33,424 bases of DNA from Flavimaricola sp. (GCA_029255105.1 JAQWWH010000027.1:1-33424); one strand, 5' to 3'; positions 6,276 to 13,653 are shown, numbered from the stretch's first letter. Program-made: numbers and translations. Notes: generated by a model not told the origin, from the letters alone.

Positions 6276-6352
6276 GCCGCCTTAGCTCAGTTGGTTAGAG
6301 CGCCTGATTGTGGATCAGGAGGTCCCCCGTTCAAGCCGGGGAGGTGGTACCA
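6276..6352 (+). tRNA. tRNA-His (GTG anticodon), CCA encoded
   Basis: A full cloverleaf can be drawn. The acceptor is GCCGCCT paired with AGGTGGT, the D arm AGCTCAGTTGGTTAGAGC, the anticodon stem CTGAT/ATCAG around TGTGG with anticodon GTG, and the T arm CCCCG-TTCAAGC-CGGGG. Discriminator A73 is at 6349 and CCA at 6350-6352. The base before position 1 is T, so the G-1 that marks most histidine tRNAs is not encoded. Loss of G-1 together with A73 is the known state in many alphaproteobacteria. A weak promoter (TTGCAT 6238-6243, then TAAATC 6261-6266) is correctly placed upstream. Confidence 0.96.
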
Positions 6353-6376
6353 CTATTCCCCAAACAACGATCCTTA

Positions 6377-6396
6377 AGAAATTTCGCGAAATTTCT
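6377..6396. repeat. 20-base perfect palindrome after tRNA-His
   Basis: AGAAATTTCGCGAAATTTCT is fully self-complementary and lies 24 bases after the tRNA CCA end. A second A/T-rich hairpin follows at 6415-6436. Together they separate the tRNA from the convergent five-gene operon and may act as a bidirectional transcription stop, although neither has a classic GC stem with U-tail. Confidence 0.85.
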
Positions 6397-6414
6397 GGGT
6401 ATCCTGTCAGGTGC

Positions 6415-6436
6415 AAAAATCTTTTCAAAGATTTTT
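6415..6436. terminator. A/T-rich hairpin at the end of the Tct/AtuA operon
   Basis: AAAAATCTTT and AAAGATTTTT form a perfect 10-base stem around TC. Its last base is the first base of the DUF4387 stop codon on the other strand. The T-run of the 3' arm would serve as a U-tract in either direction, so it may terminate both the tRNA transcript and the operon. Confidence 0.5.
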
Positions 6437-6738
6437 CAGGGAATGACGAGCTCTGCGACCATCGGTCCCCAGCCTGCGCCATGCATGTCCCTGTCTCCTG
6501 CAGTGCCTTGAACTGCGGGACGCGGCAAGCTGAACTTGACGACCCGTAGGCCTGGGATATCGAACCGCTTGAGGTCGCCGACCTCCATTTGAAAGGCGGC
6601 TGCGACCGAGTCGCTGGTCAATCCACGCGACACCCGCTCGTAGGCCTCAGCCGTCCCGCAAAAAATGTCGATTGTCGCCCAGAATGGCCCGGCATTCTTG
6701 GACCGGACCTTTTCCGCGATCGCGCCGACTTCAGGCAT
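6436..6738 (-). CDS. DUF4387 family protein
   Basis: The 100-residue product matches the DUF4387 pattern: VRSKNAGPFWATIDIFC (about residues 11-27), a variable middle, VVKFSLPRPAVQGTAGDRDMHGAGWGP (about residues 66-92). The conserved Lys-Asn and the GDRDMHGA motif look like active-site or ligand-binding residues, but no reaction is established. In some organisms this domain is fused to the C-terminus of an AtuA-type protein. Here it is a separate last gene whose start overlaps the end of the AtuA gene by 8 bases, so the two products probably act together. It is the last gene of the minus-strand operon and is followed at once by an A/T-rich hairpin. Confidence 0.85.
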   Translation of the reverse strand: MPEVGAIAEKVRSKNAGPFWATIDIFCGTAEAYERVSRGLTSDSVAAAFQMEVGDLKRFDIPGLRVVKFSLPRPAVQGTAGDRDMHGAGWGPMVAELVIP

Positions 6739-8083
6739 CGTGCACCTGCAGCGTAAAGGCCTCCATGGGATCTGCCATTTCCATCACGTGGTTCAGGCAG
6801 AATTCCCACGCCGGGCCCCGGTCGATTTCCGCCGGTGAAAAGGGGAAGGCAAAGGTTGGCTGCTCTTCGTCCTGGGTCAGCGGATGATGCAGCAGGAACG
6901 GGTTAAGAAGCTTGCCGATGTCGTTTGCCTGTTCTTGGGTCTGGGCGGTCACGATGCCCATCACACCGACCTCTGCCGCGCTGCCTGCGCGGGGTTCGAG
7001 GGCACCAAGGGTGGCGTTCTGTCCGACAAGGCGCAACTCAAGGCTATAGTCCTGCGGCCCCAGCCCCATGCGTTGGGCAACCCGGTCCGCGTGCCGTACC
7101 GCAATGTCGTCGCACCAGTCCTGCACCGACGCGACATAGCGCGGGTCCCGCAGGATAGCGATCAGGATCGTCTGGTATCCGGCGACCCGCGCCCCCTCCA
7201 GCTTGACCGTATACCGATCGGACGGCACCCATTCTGACCCTTCGACGCGCACCCTTGTGTCGTCCAGCGCCACATAGCTCGCCCCGGTCACATCAAGGTG
7301 GCCGCCGGGTTCGTACAGGATGAAGGGGTCCGAATTCTCGTACAGCATATGGGCCGAGACGGTGTGCGGCGTGGCATGCGCCCCATCCGCCAGTGGCGTC
7401 ACGGTAAAGCCCGCCTCGTCCACATCCACCAGAATCACCCCGGACTGAGGGTTGGTGGCGCAAAGGGCGCCGCATTCCCCGATCTTTGCCCCGTGCCATG
7501 CGGCGCCGGGGTGCATGCCCCTTTGAATGGGCAGGGCGGCAATGATGGCGGTGTCGGTCGTCCGCCCCGCGATCACGATATCGGCCCCGGTGTCCAGCGC
7601 CGCCGCGATCTGTTCGGCACCGGCAAGGGCCACGATATGGGTGCATTGGCCAATCAGGTCGGCATCAATATGGGGGGCGTGGGGCAGGGGGCTGATCCTG
7701 TTCGTGGCAAGGGCCTCGCGCACCCGGGCGATGGGTTGGTCAGACTTCAGCACCGCGATCCGGGCGGTCTGGCCCAGTTCAGTCAGGATCTCGACCGTGA
7801 TGTCATAAAGCCAGTCGACAGCGCTCCCCGTGCCACAGGTGCCCGCCGTGCCGATGACCAGCGGAACTCCGGCCTCTGCCCGCGCCTCGATCAGGCCCTT
7901 CCATTCGGCCTTGGTCGCGGCCCGGGCGTATTTCGACACCCCTCGCCCCAGATAGGACGGGCCGGAGTCGGTCGAACCACCGTCAATGGCGATCAGATCA
8001 GGCCCTGCCCCTATCCCGCGCGCTAGAGCGACCTTGTCGTAGCCAAGGCCAAGGGCGCCAGAGGGGATGAGAACCCGGATCAT
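6731..8083 (-). CDS. AtuA family protein (DUF1446, acyclic terpene utilisation-like)
   Basis: The 450-residue product belongs to the DUF1446 family, named after AtuA of citronellol/geraniol degradation in Pseudomonas; no reaction has been proven for it. Visible landmarks are the early IDGGSTDSGPSYLGRG (about residues 34-49), GTAGTCGTGSAVDW, GADIVIAGRTTDTA and VTGASYVALDDTRV. I take ATG 8083 because the longer open frame extends into tctA, and MIRVLIPSGALGLGYD is the natural domain start. The stop codon of tctA lies one base upstream, so translation is coupled. Pairing with a TctABC importer and DUF4387 argues for conversion of an imported organic acid or its CoA ester rather than terpenes; this is inference. 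Confidence 0.85.
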   Translation of the reverse strand: MIRVLIPSGALGLGYDKVALARGIGAGPDLIAIDGGSTDSGPSYLGRGVSKYARAATKAEWKGLIEARAEAGVPLVIGTAGTCGTGSAVDWLYDITVEILTELGQTARIAVLKSDQPIARVREALATNRISPLPHAPHIDADLIGQCTHIVALAGAEQIAAALDTGADIVIAGRTTDTAIIAALPIQRGMHPGAAWHGAKIGECGALCATNPQSGVILVDVDEAGFTVTPLADGAHATPHTVSAHMLYENSDPFILYEPGGHLDVTGASYVALDDTRVRVEGSEWVPSDRYTVKLEGARVAGYQTILIAILRDPRYVASVQDWCDDIAVRHADRVAQRMGLGPQDYSLELRLVGQNATLGALEPRAGSAAEVGVMGIVTAQTQEQANDIGKLLNPFLLHHPLTQDEEQPTFAFPFSPAEIDRGPAWEFCLNHVMEMADPMEAFTLQVHDA

Positions 8084-8084
8084 A

Positions 8085-9590
8085 TCAGTCTGTGACCGCC
8101 TGGGGCTTTTTGATGAACCGCCGCAGGAACAGCGGGGCGACAAAGCCAAGGACCGCCGCCAGCCAAAGCCCGTTCGAGATGGCCGAGGAGAACAGGTAAG
8201 TCCAATCGCCGCCCGACAGCACCATCGCCCGCCGCAGGTTGTCCTCCATCGCATTGCCCAGAAGGATGCCCAGAATGATCGGCACTGTCGGGATATCAAG
8301 CTTGCGCAGGCTATAGCCAAGGGCCCCGAAGGCGACCATCAGCAACAGGTCAAAGTAGCTGCCTGTAAGGGAATAGATGCCGACGAAGGACACCATCGTT
8401 ACCCCCGGCATCAGGATCCATGGCGGCACCGACAGGATGCGCACAAAGACCTTCACCATCGGCACGTTCATCGCCAAAAGGACAAAGTTGGCGATCAGCA
8501 GCGATGCGATCAGGCCCCAGACCACGTCGGGGCGGTCGGCAAAAAGGGTCGGCCCGGGCGTGATGTTCAGGGTCATCAGAACCGCCAGCAGCACAGCCGT
8601 CGTCCCCGATCCCGGCACCCCAAGGGTCAGCATCGGCACCAGCGCGCCGCCTGCGGCAGCATTGTTCCCGGCCTCGGGGGCGGCGACGCCTTTGGCGACA
8701 CCGGTTCCAAAGCCACCCTTTTCACCGGCGATGCTTTTTTCCATCATATAGGTCAGGAAACTGCCCAATGACGCCCCAGCCCCCGGCAGGATGCCTGCCA
8801 CAAAGCCCAGAAGCGACGAGCGGAGCATGGTCCAGCGGGTCGACCAGATCTCGCGCCAGGGGATCGTCACCTTGTCGAGCTTGATGCCGATGGCACTGCC
8901 CTTGCCGTGGCTTTCGATGAAGAAGAAAACCTCGGTGATCGCGAAAAGGCCCACAATCGCCACAAGGAAATCGACCCCGTCCATCAGGTGGAGGTTGCCG
9001 CCGGTAAAGCGGGGCATGCCGGTTGAGTTGTCGAGCCCGATCATCGCGATGCCAAGGCCAATGCACGATGCCAGCGCCGCCTTGGCCTGATTGTTCGAAG
9101 CGATCCCGCCCAGCGTCGAAAAGGCGAGGAGGTACAAGGCGAAATACTCAGCCGGGCCAAACAGATAGGCCACCCGCGCCAGCAAGGGGGCCAGGATCAT
9201 CAGGCCGATGGTGGCCAGAAGGGCGCCAACAAAGGACGCCACCCCCGAGATGACGAGGGCATCGCCCGGTCGGCCATTCCTGGCCATGGGGTAGCCATCG
9301 AGGCAGGTCATCAAGGCGGGTTCGTCGCCCGGAATGTTCAGCAGGATTGAGGAGATGCGGCCACCATACATCGCTCCGTAATATACACTCGTCAGCAGGA
9401 CGAGGGCAGATGTCGCGTCCAGCCCAAATGTAAAGGTCAGTGGGATCAGGATGGCGACGCCGTTCGACGGACCAAGACCGGGCAGTGCCCCGATGATGGT
9501 CCCCAGAAAGCAGCCCAGTACGGCCAGCGTCAGGGTGAACGGCGTCAGCGCGATGGAAAACCCAAGCGCAAGATTGGACAGGATTTCCAT
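8085..9590 (-). CDS. tctA: Tripartite tricarboxylate transporter, large permease TctA
   Basis: TctA is the large membrane subunit that carries substrate across the inner membrane using an ion gradient. The 501-residue product is hydrophobic throughout with about 11-12 helices. It has both family signatures: GALPGLGPSNGVAILIP (about residues 34-50) with YYGAMYGGRISSILLNIPGD following, and the inverted counterpart GILPGAGASLGSFLTYMMEK (about residues 266-285) with AAAGGALVPMLTLGVPGSGTTAVLL. Length is standard. It lies between tctB (16-base gap) and the AtuA gene (one-base gap). The tctC-tctB-tctA order matches the Salmonella citrate system. Confidence 0.95.
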   Translation of the reverse strand: MEILSNLALGFSIALTPFTLTLAVLGCFLGTIIGALPGLGPSNGVAILIPLTFTFGLDATSALVLLTSVYYGAMYGGRISSILLNIPGDEPALMTCLDGYPMARNGRPGDALVISGVASFVGALLATIGLMILAPLLARVAYLFGPAEYFALYLLAFSTLGGIASNNQAKAALASCIGLGIAMIGLDNSTGMPRFTGGNLHLMDGVDFLVAIVGLFAITEVFFFIESHGKGSAIGIKLDKVTIPWREIWSTRWTMLRSSLLGFVAGILPGAGASLGSFLTYMMEKSIAGEKGGFGTGVAKGVAAPEAGNNAAAGGALVPMLTLGVPGSGTTAVLLAVLMTLNITPGPTLFADRPDVVWGLIASLLIANFVLLAMNVPMVKVFVRILSVPPWILMPGVTMVSFVGIYSLTGSYFDLLLMVAFGALGYSLRKLDIPTVPIILGILLGNAMEDNLRRAMVLSGGDWTYLFSSAISNGLWLAAVLGFVAPLFLRRFIKKPQAVTD

Positions 9591-9606
9591 GGCGGTCCGG
9601 GCCTCC

Positions 9607-10053
9607 TCAGCCCAGCAGCGCTTTAGGGAAGGGATCGATGTTGGTCAATCCGAGCCCATAGTAGAAAAGGAAGAACAGCCCGACCGCCAGACCGACACCG
9701 GTCAGGATGGCGCGGGCCAGGTTGGGGGCGATCTGATAGCTCAGAATGGCCGAAACAACCGTCGTCGGCCCGATAAAGCCCAGCGGCTTGAGCGCGTAGG
9801 CATAGCCGACAAGAGCCCCCAGCGCGATCATAAGGTTCAGGATGCCCGCCAGGCTGGGCCATTCCGGATCGGCGTCCGGCAGAATTAGCATGATCAGACC
9901 ACAAAATGCGGCGACCGCGCCGATGATGTAGGGAAAGGTCTTTGACCCGACGGGGTCCGACATAAAGCTGGTCTGAATGTTCGTGGCGCTCAGGATATAC
10001 CCAAGCGCCACGACGATCGTGACCAGTCCGAAGATCCGGTCACCTACTCTCAC
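9607..10053 (-). CDS. tctB: Tripartite tricarboxylate transporter, small permease TctB
   Basis: TctB is the small, poorly conserved membrane subunit that works with TctA. The 148-residue product has four predicted helices: about residues 7-23, 44-60 (IIGAVAAFCGLIMLIL), 70-95 and 115-135 (ending LFFLFYYGLGL), which is the standard topology and length. The start is GTG at 10053, and its first bases overlap the tctC stop as GTGA, so expression depends on translation of tctC. Identity rests partly on position between tctC and tctA, since the family is diverse. Confidence 0.9.
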   Translation of the reverse strand: MRVGDRIFGLVTIVVALGYILSATNIQTSFMSDPVGSKTFPYIIGAVAAFCGLIMLILPDADPEWPSLAGILNLMIALGALVGYAYALKPLGFIGPTTVVSAILSYQIAPNLARAILTGVGLAVGLFFLFYYGLGLTNIDPFPKALLG

Positions 10054-11015
10054 TGGATGACACCGATTTCGCGGCTCAGTTCAGCGGTCTGGGCGACAAC
10101 GCCGTCAACCCAGGACTGGAAGTCTCCACCCACTTTGGTGAAGGGGGCCAGACCGTTGGCAACCATGGCTTCCTGCCATTCGGCGCTGTCAGCAACCGCT
10201 TGCAGCTTGGCCGCCCAAGTGTCGAACTCGGCGTCCGAGATGCCGCCGGGGACGTAAAGGCCGCGCCAGTTGACGGCGACGACGTCGTAGCCCTGCTCGC
10301 GTGCTGTCGGGATCGACTCAAATCCGGGAACCCGCTCTTCGGTCAGCACGGCGAGAACGCGGACTTCGCCAGAGTTGATGAAGCCGACGATCTCGGACAT
10401 GTCCCCGGTCATCGCCTGGGTGAACCCACCGATGGTCTGGGTGATCGCATCGGCGCCACCGTCGACGCCGATGTAGCGTACAGCCGTGATGTCATCAAAG
10501 CCGGCAGCCTTGAGGATTTGCAGCGGCTTGAGGTGGTCGAAACCGCCCGCAGCCGAACCACCGGCAAAGGCCACCGAGGTCGGGTCTGCGATGATCGAGT
10601 CGACCATGTCGTTCAGCGACTGGAAGGGGCTGTCTGCGGCCACAACGATGACGCCGGGGTCGGCACCGATGGCCCCGACAAAGCGGACCTGGTCAGCGGT
10701 TGCGCCGCCAAAGGCGTTCTGGGCCAGACGGGTGGTGGTGGCCGAGGAGGCTGCCACGATCAGGTCGGCGTCAGTGTCGCGCTCGTTCACCACGGTCGAG
10801 AAGGCAAGCCCGCCGCCGGCACCAGCCATGTTGGTGATTTGGACAGGCGCATCAACCTCACCGAGGTCGTACAGGATCTTGCCGATCTGGCGGCAGGTAA
10901 AGTCCCAGCCACCGCCGGGGTTTGCAGGTGCAATGCACTCTGTCGCCATAGCCGAAGTCGCGCCAAGCGCCAGAACAGCGCCAAGGCTGGCCGCCTTGAA
11001 AACCGAATATGTCAT
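10050..11015 (-). CDS. tctC: Tripartite tricarboxylate transporter substrate-binding protein TctC
   Basis: The periplasmic receptor that captures substrate for TctAB. The 321-residue precursor has a Sec signal peptide (FKAASLGAVLALGATSAMA) with cleavage expected after residue 24. Directly after it is ECIAPANPGGGWDFTCR, close to the CIAPAKPGGGFDLTC motif I recall from citrate-binding TctC, suggesting a tricarboxylate-like ligand and a disulphide between the two Cys. The two-lobed fold signatures VAFAGGSAAGGFDHL and VRVLAVLTEERVPGF are present. ATG at 11015 has GGGAGGAAC upstream. It is the first gene of the operon, so the promoter should lie in 11016-11214, where I see a GAGGG/CCCTC hairpin and a TAGCGCTA palindrome but no convincing promoter. 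Confidence 0.95.
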   Translation of the reverse strand: MTYSVFKAASLGAVLALGATSAMATECIAPANPGGGWDFTCRQIGKILYDLGEVDAPVQITNMAGAGGGLAFSTVVNERDTDADLIVAASSATTTRLAQNAFGGATADQVRFVGAIGADPGVIVVAADSPFQSLNDMVDSIIADPTSVAFAGGSAAGGFDHLKPLQILKAAGFDDITAVRYIGVDGGADAITQTIGGFTQAMTGDMSEIVGFINSGEVRVLAVLTEERVPGFESIPTAREQGYDVVAVNWRGLYVPGGISDAEFDTWAAKLQAVADSAEWQEAMVANGLAPFTKVGGDFQSWVDGVVAQTAELSREIGVIQ

Positions 11016-11214
11016 GTGTTCCTCCCAGAACTTCTTTCGGAGAGGGTTGGCCCCTCCCTTTCATTGCGCGCCTGCAAGGCAGGGCGACGCGATGTCGCAG
11101 ACGCTGGCACAGAACAATTGCCCCTGTCTAGCGCTAATGCCCTTGTTTCGGCCCGGAACGGGTCCACCGATACCCGGTTGGAGTGGGCCCCGTGAACCAT
11201 CCGCCCGTCCGTTG

Positions 11215-11520
11215 TCAGTCTACCGCGATCCTCTGGCGCAACTGGCTTGTCGCCCGGTCATAGATCAGGATCTCATCGCGGTCTGTCACCACGGCAAACC
11301 AGTCGGTCCCTTGGGTGAAGGCGACCGCCGCGACCCCCTCGGGCAGGGTGATCCGCTCGGGCAAAGGCAGGGGATCGGCATTCAAACGGATGACAAGGGC
11401 GCCAATCAGGACTACGAAGCCCAGAATCATAACGCCCGCCAGCGTCGTCACCAAAAGCTTGAGATAGCGCAGCTGTGGCGGCAGGGTGGTTTCATCCGCC
11501 TCGTCAGGAGCCTCTGCCAT
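11215..11520 (-). CDS. Small single-pass membrane protein (DUF6476-like)
   Basis: The 101-residue product has an acidic N-terminus, one membrane helix at about residues 21-44 (LKLLVTTLAGVMILGFVVLIGALVI) and a periplasmic domain with LPEGVAAVAFTQGTDWFAVVTDRDEILIYDRATSQLRQRI, a strand-rich stretch reminiscent of a single beta-propeller blade. It resembles the DUF6476 family of Rhodobacteraceae as I recall it; function unknown. The open frame continues to 11703, but GGAAGGGA about 8 bases before ATG 11520 marks this start. That ATG overlaps the ATG of the divergent pseudouridine synthase gene within CCATGG (11517-11522), so its promoter must lie inside that gene. Confidence 0.8.
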   Translation of the reverse strand: MAEAPDEADETTLPPQLRYLKLLVTTLAGVMILGFVVLIGALVIRLNADPLPLPERITLPEGVAAVAFTQGTDWFAVVTDRDEILIYDRATSQLRQRIAVD

Positions 11521-12559
11521 GGGTGCCGTCCCTTCCGGTTCCGTCATCGTCAGCTTTGTCATCGCGGAAGATCCGCCGTCGCGTCTTGATAAGGCGCTCG
11601 CGCGCGATGTGCCAGAGGAGGCCGCGCTAAGCCGGTCCCGCCTCATGCGCCTTTTGGCCGAAGGCGCCGTGCAGATCGATGGCACTGTTGTGACAGACGT
11701 CAAGGCCAGCGTGGCCGAAGGCGATACGGTTCAGATCACTGTGCAGGCCGCCAGCGAAAGCCATATCGGTGGCGAGGACATCGCCCTTGAGGTGGTTTGG
11801 GAGGACGACGACCTGATCGTTGTCAACAAACCCGCAGGCATGGTCGTCCACCCCGCGCCGGGCAGTCCTGCCGGGACCCTTGTCAACGCGCTGATCCATC
11901 ATTGTGGCGATACCCTGTCGGGTGTTGGCGGCGAAAAGCGTCCGGGCATCGTCCACCGCATCGATAAAGAGACGAGCGGCCTTCTGGTTGCGGCCAAATC
12001 CGACCGGGCCCACCACGGTCTGGCCGATCAGTTCGCCGCCCACACTGTTGAACGGCACTATCTGGCCGTCTGCTACGGGGTCCCCGATCCGAACGATCCC
12101 CGCCTGCATGGCATCAAGGGAACGAGTTTCGAGCCGGGCAACATCCTCAAGATCCAGACCCAGTTGGCCCGTCACAAGACGGATCGGCAACGGCAGGCCG
12201 TGCTTTGGCATGGCGGACGCCATGCCGTGACGCGCGCCCGCATCATTGAACGGTTCGGAACACCTCCGACGGCGGCCCTTTTGGAGTGCTGGCTTGAGAC
12301 CGGGCGCACCCACCAGATCCGGGTGCATCTGGCCCATTGCGGCCACGGCCTGATCGGTGATCCGGTTTACGGGGGCAAGCGCAAGCTGTCGCCCAAGTCG
12401 ATCCCGGACGCCGGGGTCGAGGCGGCCCGCCTCTTTCCACGGCAGGCGCTGCATGCCGCGACGCTGGGGTTCGAGCATCCGGTGTCAGGCGAAGACCTGC
12501 GGTTTGAAGCGGAAATGCCGGAAGATATGGCAAATCTTGTCGCATCCTTGCGCAGCTAA
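11519..12559 (+). CDS. RluA family pseudouridine synthase
   Basis: Isomerises uridines to pseudouridine in 23S rRNA or tRNA. The 346-residue product has an N-terminal S4 RNA-binding domain (about residues 23-85, from RLDKALARDV through SRSRLMRLLAEGAVQIDG). The catalytic domain follows with VNKPAGMVVHPAPG and the HRIDKETSGLL motif, whose Asp149 is the nucleophile, and later ECWLETGRTHQIRVHLAHCGHGLIGDPVYG. The architecture is that of RluD/RluC-like enzymes; the exact target uridine cannot be read from sequence. ATG 11519 has CAGGAG 8 bases upstream, located inside the divergent gene. rpoH follows in the same direction. Confidence 0.92.
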   Translation: MGAVPSGSVIVSFVIAEDPPSRLDKALARDVPEEAALSRSRLMRLLAEGAVQIDGTVVTDVKASVAEGDTVQITVQAASESHIGGEDIALEVVWEDDDLIVVNKPAGMVVHPAPGSPAGTLVNALIHHCGDTLSGVGGEKRPGIVHRIDKETSGLLVAAKSDRAHHGLADQFAAHTVERHYLAVCYGVPDPNDPRLHGIKGTSFEPGNILKIQTQLARHKTDRQRQAVLWHGGRHAVTRARIIERFGTPPTAALLECWLETGRTHQIRVHLAHCGHGLIGDPVYGGKRKLSPKSIPDAGVEAARLFPRQALHAATLGFEHPVSGEDLRFEAEMPEDMANLVASLRS

Positions 12560-12661
12560 CACTGTTACGCGCCAACGCATGTGCGTGAACGCACTGAAAT
12601 GCCCCTCGCAAAGCGTTGGCTGTAGGTTCATCCTTTAGTCAGACTTTTTGTGGCAGTGCTT

Positions 12662-12690
12662 CTTGAAACCGCCTGAGGCCAACCACATCT
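12662..12690 (+). promoter_or_regulatory. Predicted RpoH-type promoter of rpoH
   Basis: A perfect CTTGAAA (12662-12668), a 15-base spacer and CACATCT (12684-12690) fit the sigma-32 consensus CTTGAAA / CCCATNT with one mismatch. Transcription would start near 12697, about 28 bases before the rpoH ATG. This would mean positive autoregulation of rpoH. Evidence is motif match and position only. Confidence 0.55.
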
Positions 12691-12702
12691 CCCATGTTAA
12701 GC

Positions 12703-12716
12703 CCTTATACATAAGG
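12703..12716 (+). promoter_or_regulatory. Small hairpin over the rpoH ribosome binding site
   Basis: CCTTA (12703-12707) can pair with TAAGG (12712-12716) around a TACA loop. The 3' arm is the left half of the strong AAGGAGGGG binding site (12713-12721) that precedes the ATG at 12725. A five-pair stem is weak, so it would melt easily; a temperature-sensing role is possible but unproven. Confidence 0.4.
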
Positions 12717-12724
12717 AGGGGATC

Positions 12725-13621
12725 ATGACGACGTATGCAAATCTACCGGCCCCGTCGCCGGAACAGGGAATGAACCGCTACCTGCAGGAGATCCGCAAGT
12801 TTCCCCTGCTGGAACCGGAAGAAGAATACATGCTGGCCAAGCGCTGGGTGGACCATGAGGATACCGAGGCTGCCCACCGCATGGTGACCAGTCACCTGCG
12901 TCTGGCTGCCAAGATCGCCATGGGCTACCGCGGCTACGGTTTGCCGCAGGCCGAGGTGATTTCCGAAGCGAACGTGGGCCTGATGCAGGCCGTCAAACGA
13001 TTTGACCCCGAAAAGGGGTTCCGCCTGGCGACCTATGCCATGTGGTGGATCCGCGCCTCGATCCAGGAATACATCCTGCGGTCCTGGTCGCTGGTCAAAC
13101 TTGGGACGACGTCCGCCCAGAAAAAGCTGTTCTTCAACCTGCGCAAGGCCAAGGCCCGGATCGGTGCCCTTGAAGAAGGCGACCTGCGGCCCGAAAACGT
13201 GGCCCAGATTGCCCACGACCTTGGCGTGACAGAGGATGAGGTCGTCTCGATGAACCGGCGCATGTCGGGGGGCGATGCGTCCCTTAATGCAATGGTCGGA
13301 TCGGATGGCGAATCCGCGACGCAATGGCAAGACTGGCTCGAGGACGAGGACGCCGATCAGGCTGGTCAATACGAGGAACGCGACGAGCTTGAATCGCGGC
13401 GGGCCTTGCTGGCCGAAGCGATGGAAGTGCTGAACGAGCGGGAAAAGGACATTCTGGTGCAGCGCCGGTTGCAGGACAACGTGGTGACGCTGGAAGACCT
13501 GTCCAGCCAGTACAACGTCAGCCGCGAGCGCATTCGCCAGATCGAGGTGCGCGCTTTTGAAAAGCTGCAAAAACGGATGCAGGAGCTGGCCCGCGAAAAG
13601 GGCATGCTGACCGCCGCCTGA
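12725..13621 (+). CDS. rpoH: RNA polymerase sigma factor RpoH (sigma-32)
   Basis: The heat-shock sigma factor directs RNA polymerase to chaperone and protease genes. The 298-residue product has sigma region 1.2/2 (NRYLQEIRKFPLL, then SHLRLAAKIAMGYRGYGLP and RFDPEKGFRLATYAMWWIRASIQEYIL). The RpoH box QKKLFFNLRKAK at about residue 132 distinguishes RpoH from other group 2-3 sigmas. Region 4 ends with LEDLSSQYNVSRERIRQIEVRAFEKLQ as the -35-binding helix-turn-helix. A strong AAGGAGGGG lies 4 bases upstream of the ATG. A CTTGAAA-type promoter precedes it and a clear intrinsic terminator follows. Many Rhodobacteraceae carry two RpoH paralogues; I cannot tell which one this is. Confidence 0.96.
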   Translation: MTTYANLPAPSPEQGMNRYLQEIRKFPLLEPEEEYMLAKRWVDHEDTEAAHRMVTSHLRLAAKIAMGYRGYGLPQAEVISEANVGLMQAVKRFDPEKGFRLATYAMWWIRASIQEYILRSWSLVKLGTTSAQKKLFFNLRKAKARIGALEEGDLRPENVAQIAHDLGVTEDEVVSMNRRMSGGDASLNAMVGSDGESATQWQDWLEDEDADQAGQYEERDELESRRALLAEAMEVLNEREKDILVQRRLQDNVVTLEDLSSQYNVSRERIRQIEVRAFEKLQKRMQELAREKGMLTAA

Positions 13622-13653
13622 GGTCTTTGATCTGACAGGACCCCGAAATCAAT

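Noticed and set aside
8084..8320. N-terminal extension of the AtuA-family frame
   Set aside because: The frame is open to 8320, but this part lies over the tctA coding sequence in another frame, has Arg/Trp/Cys-rich shadow composition, and the true domain start is at 8083.
11044..11136. Operator for a two-component regulator upstream of tctC
   Set aside because: A GAGGG/CCCTC hairpin and TAGCGCTA palindrome are present, but neither is extended or paired with a recognisable promoter, and no tctD/tctE genes are in the window.
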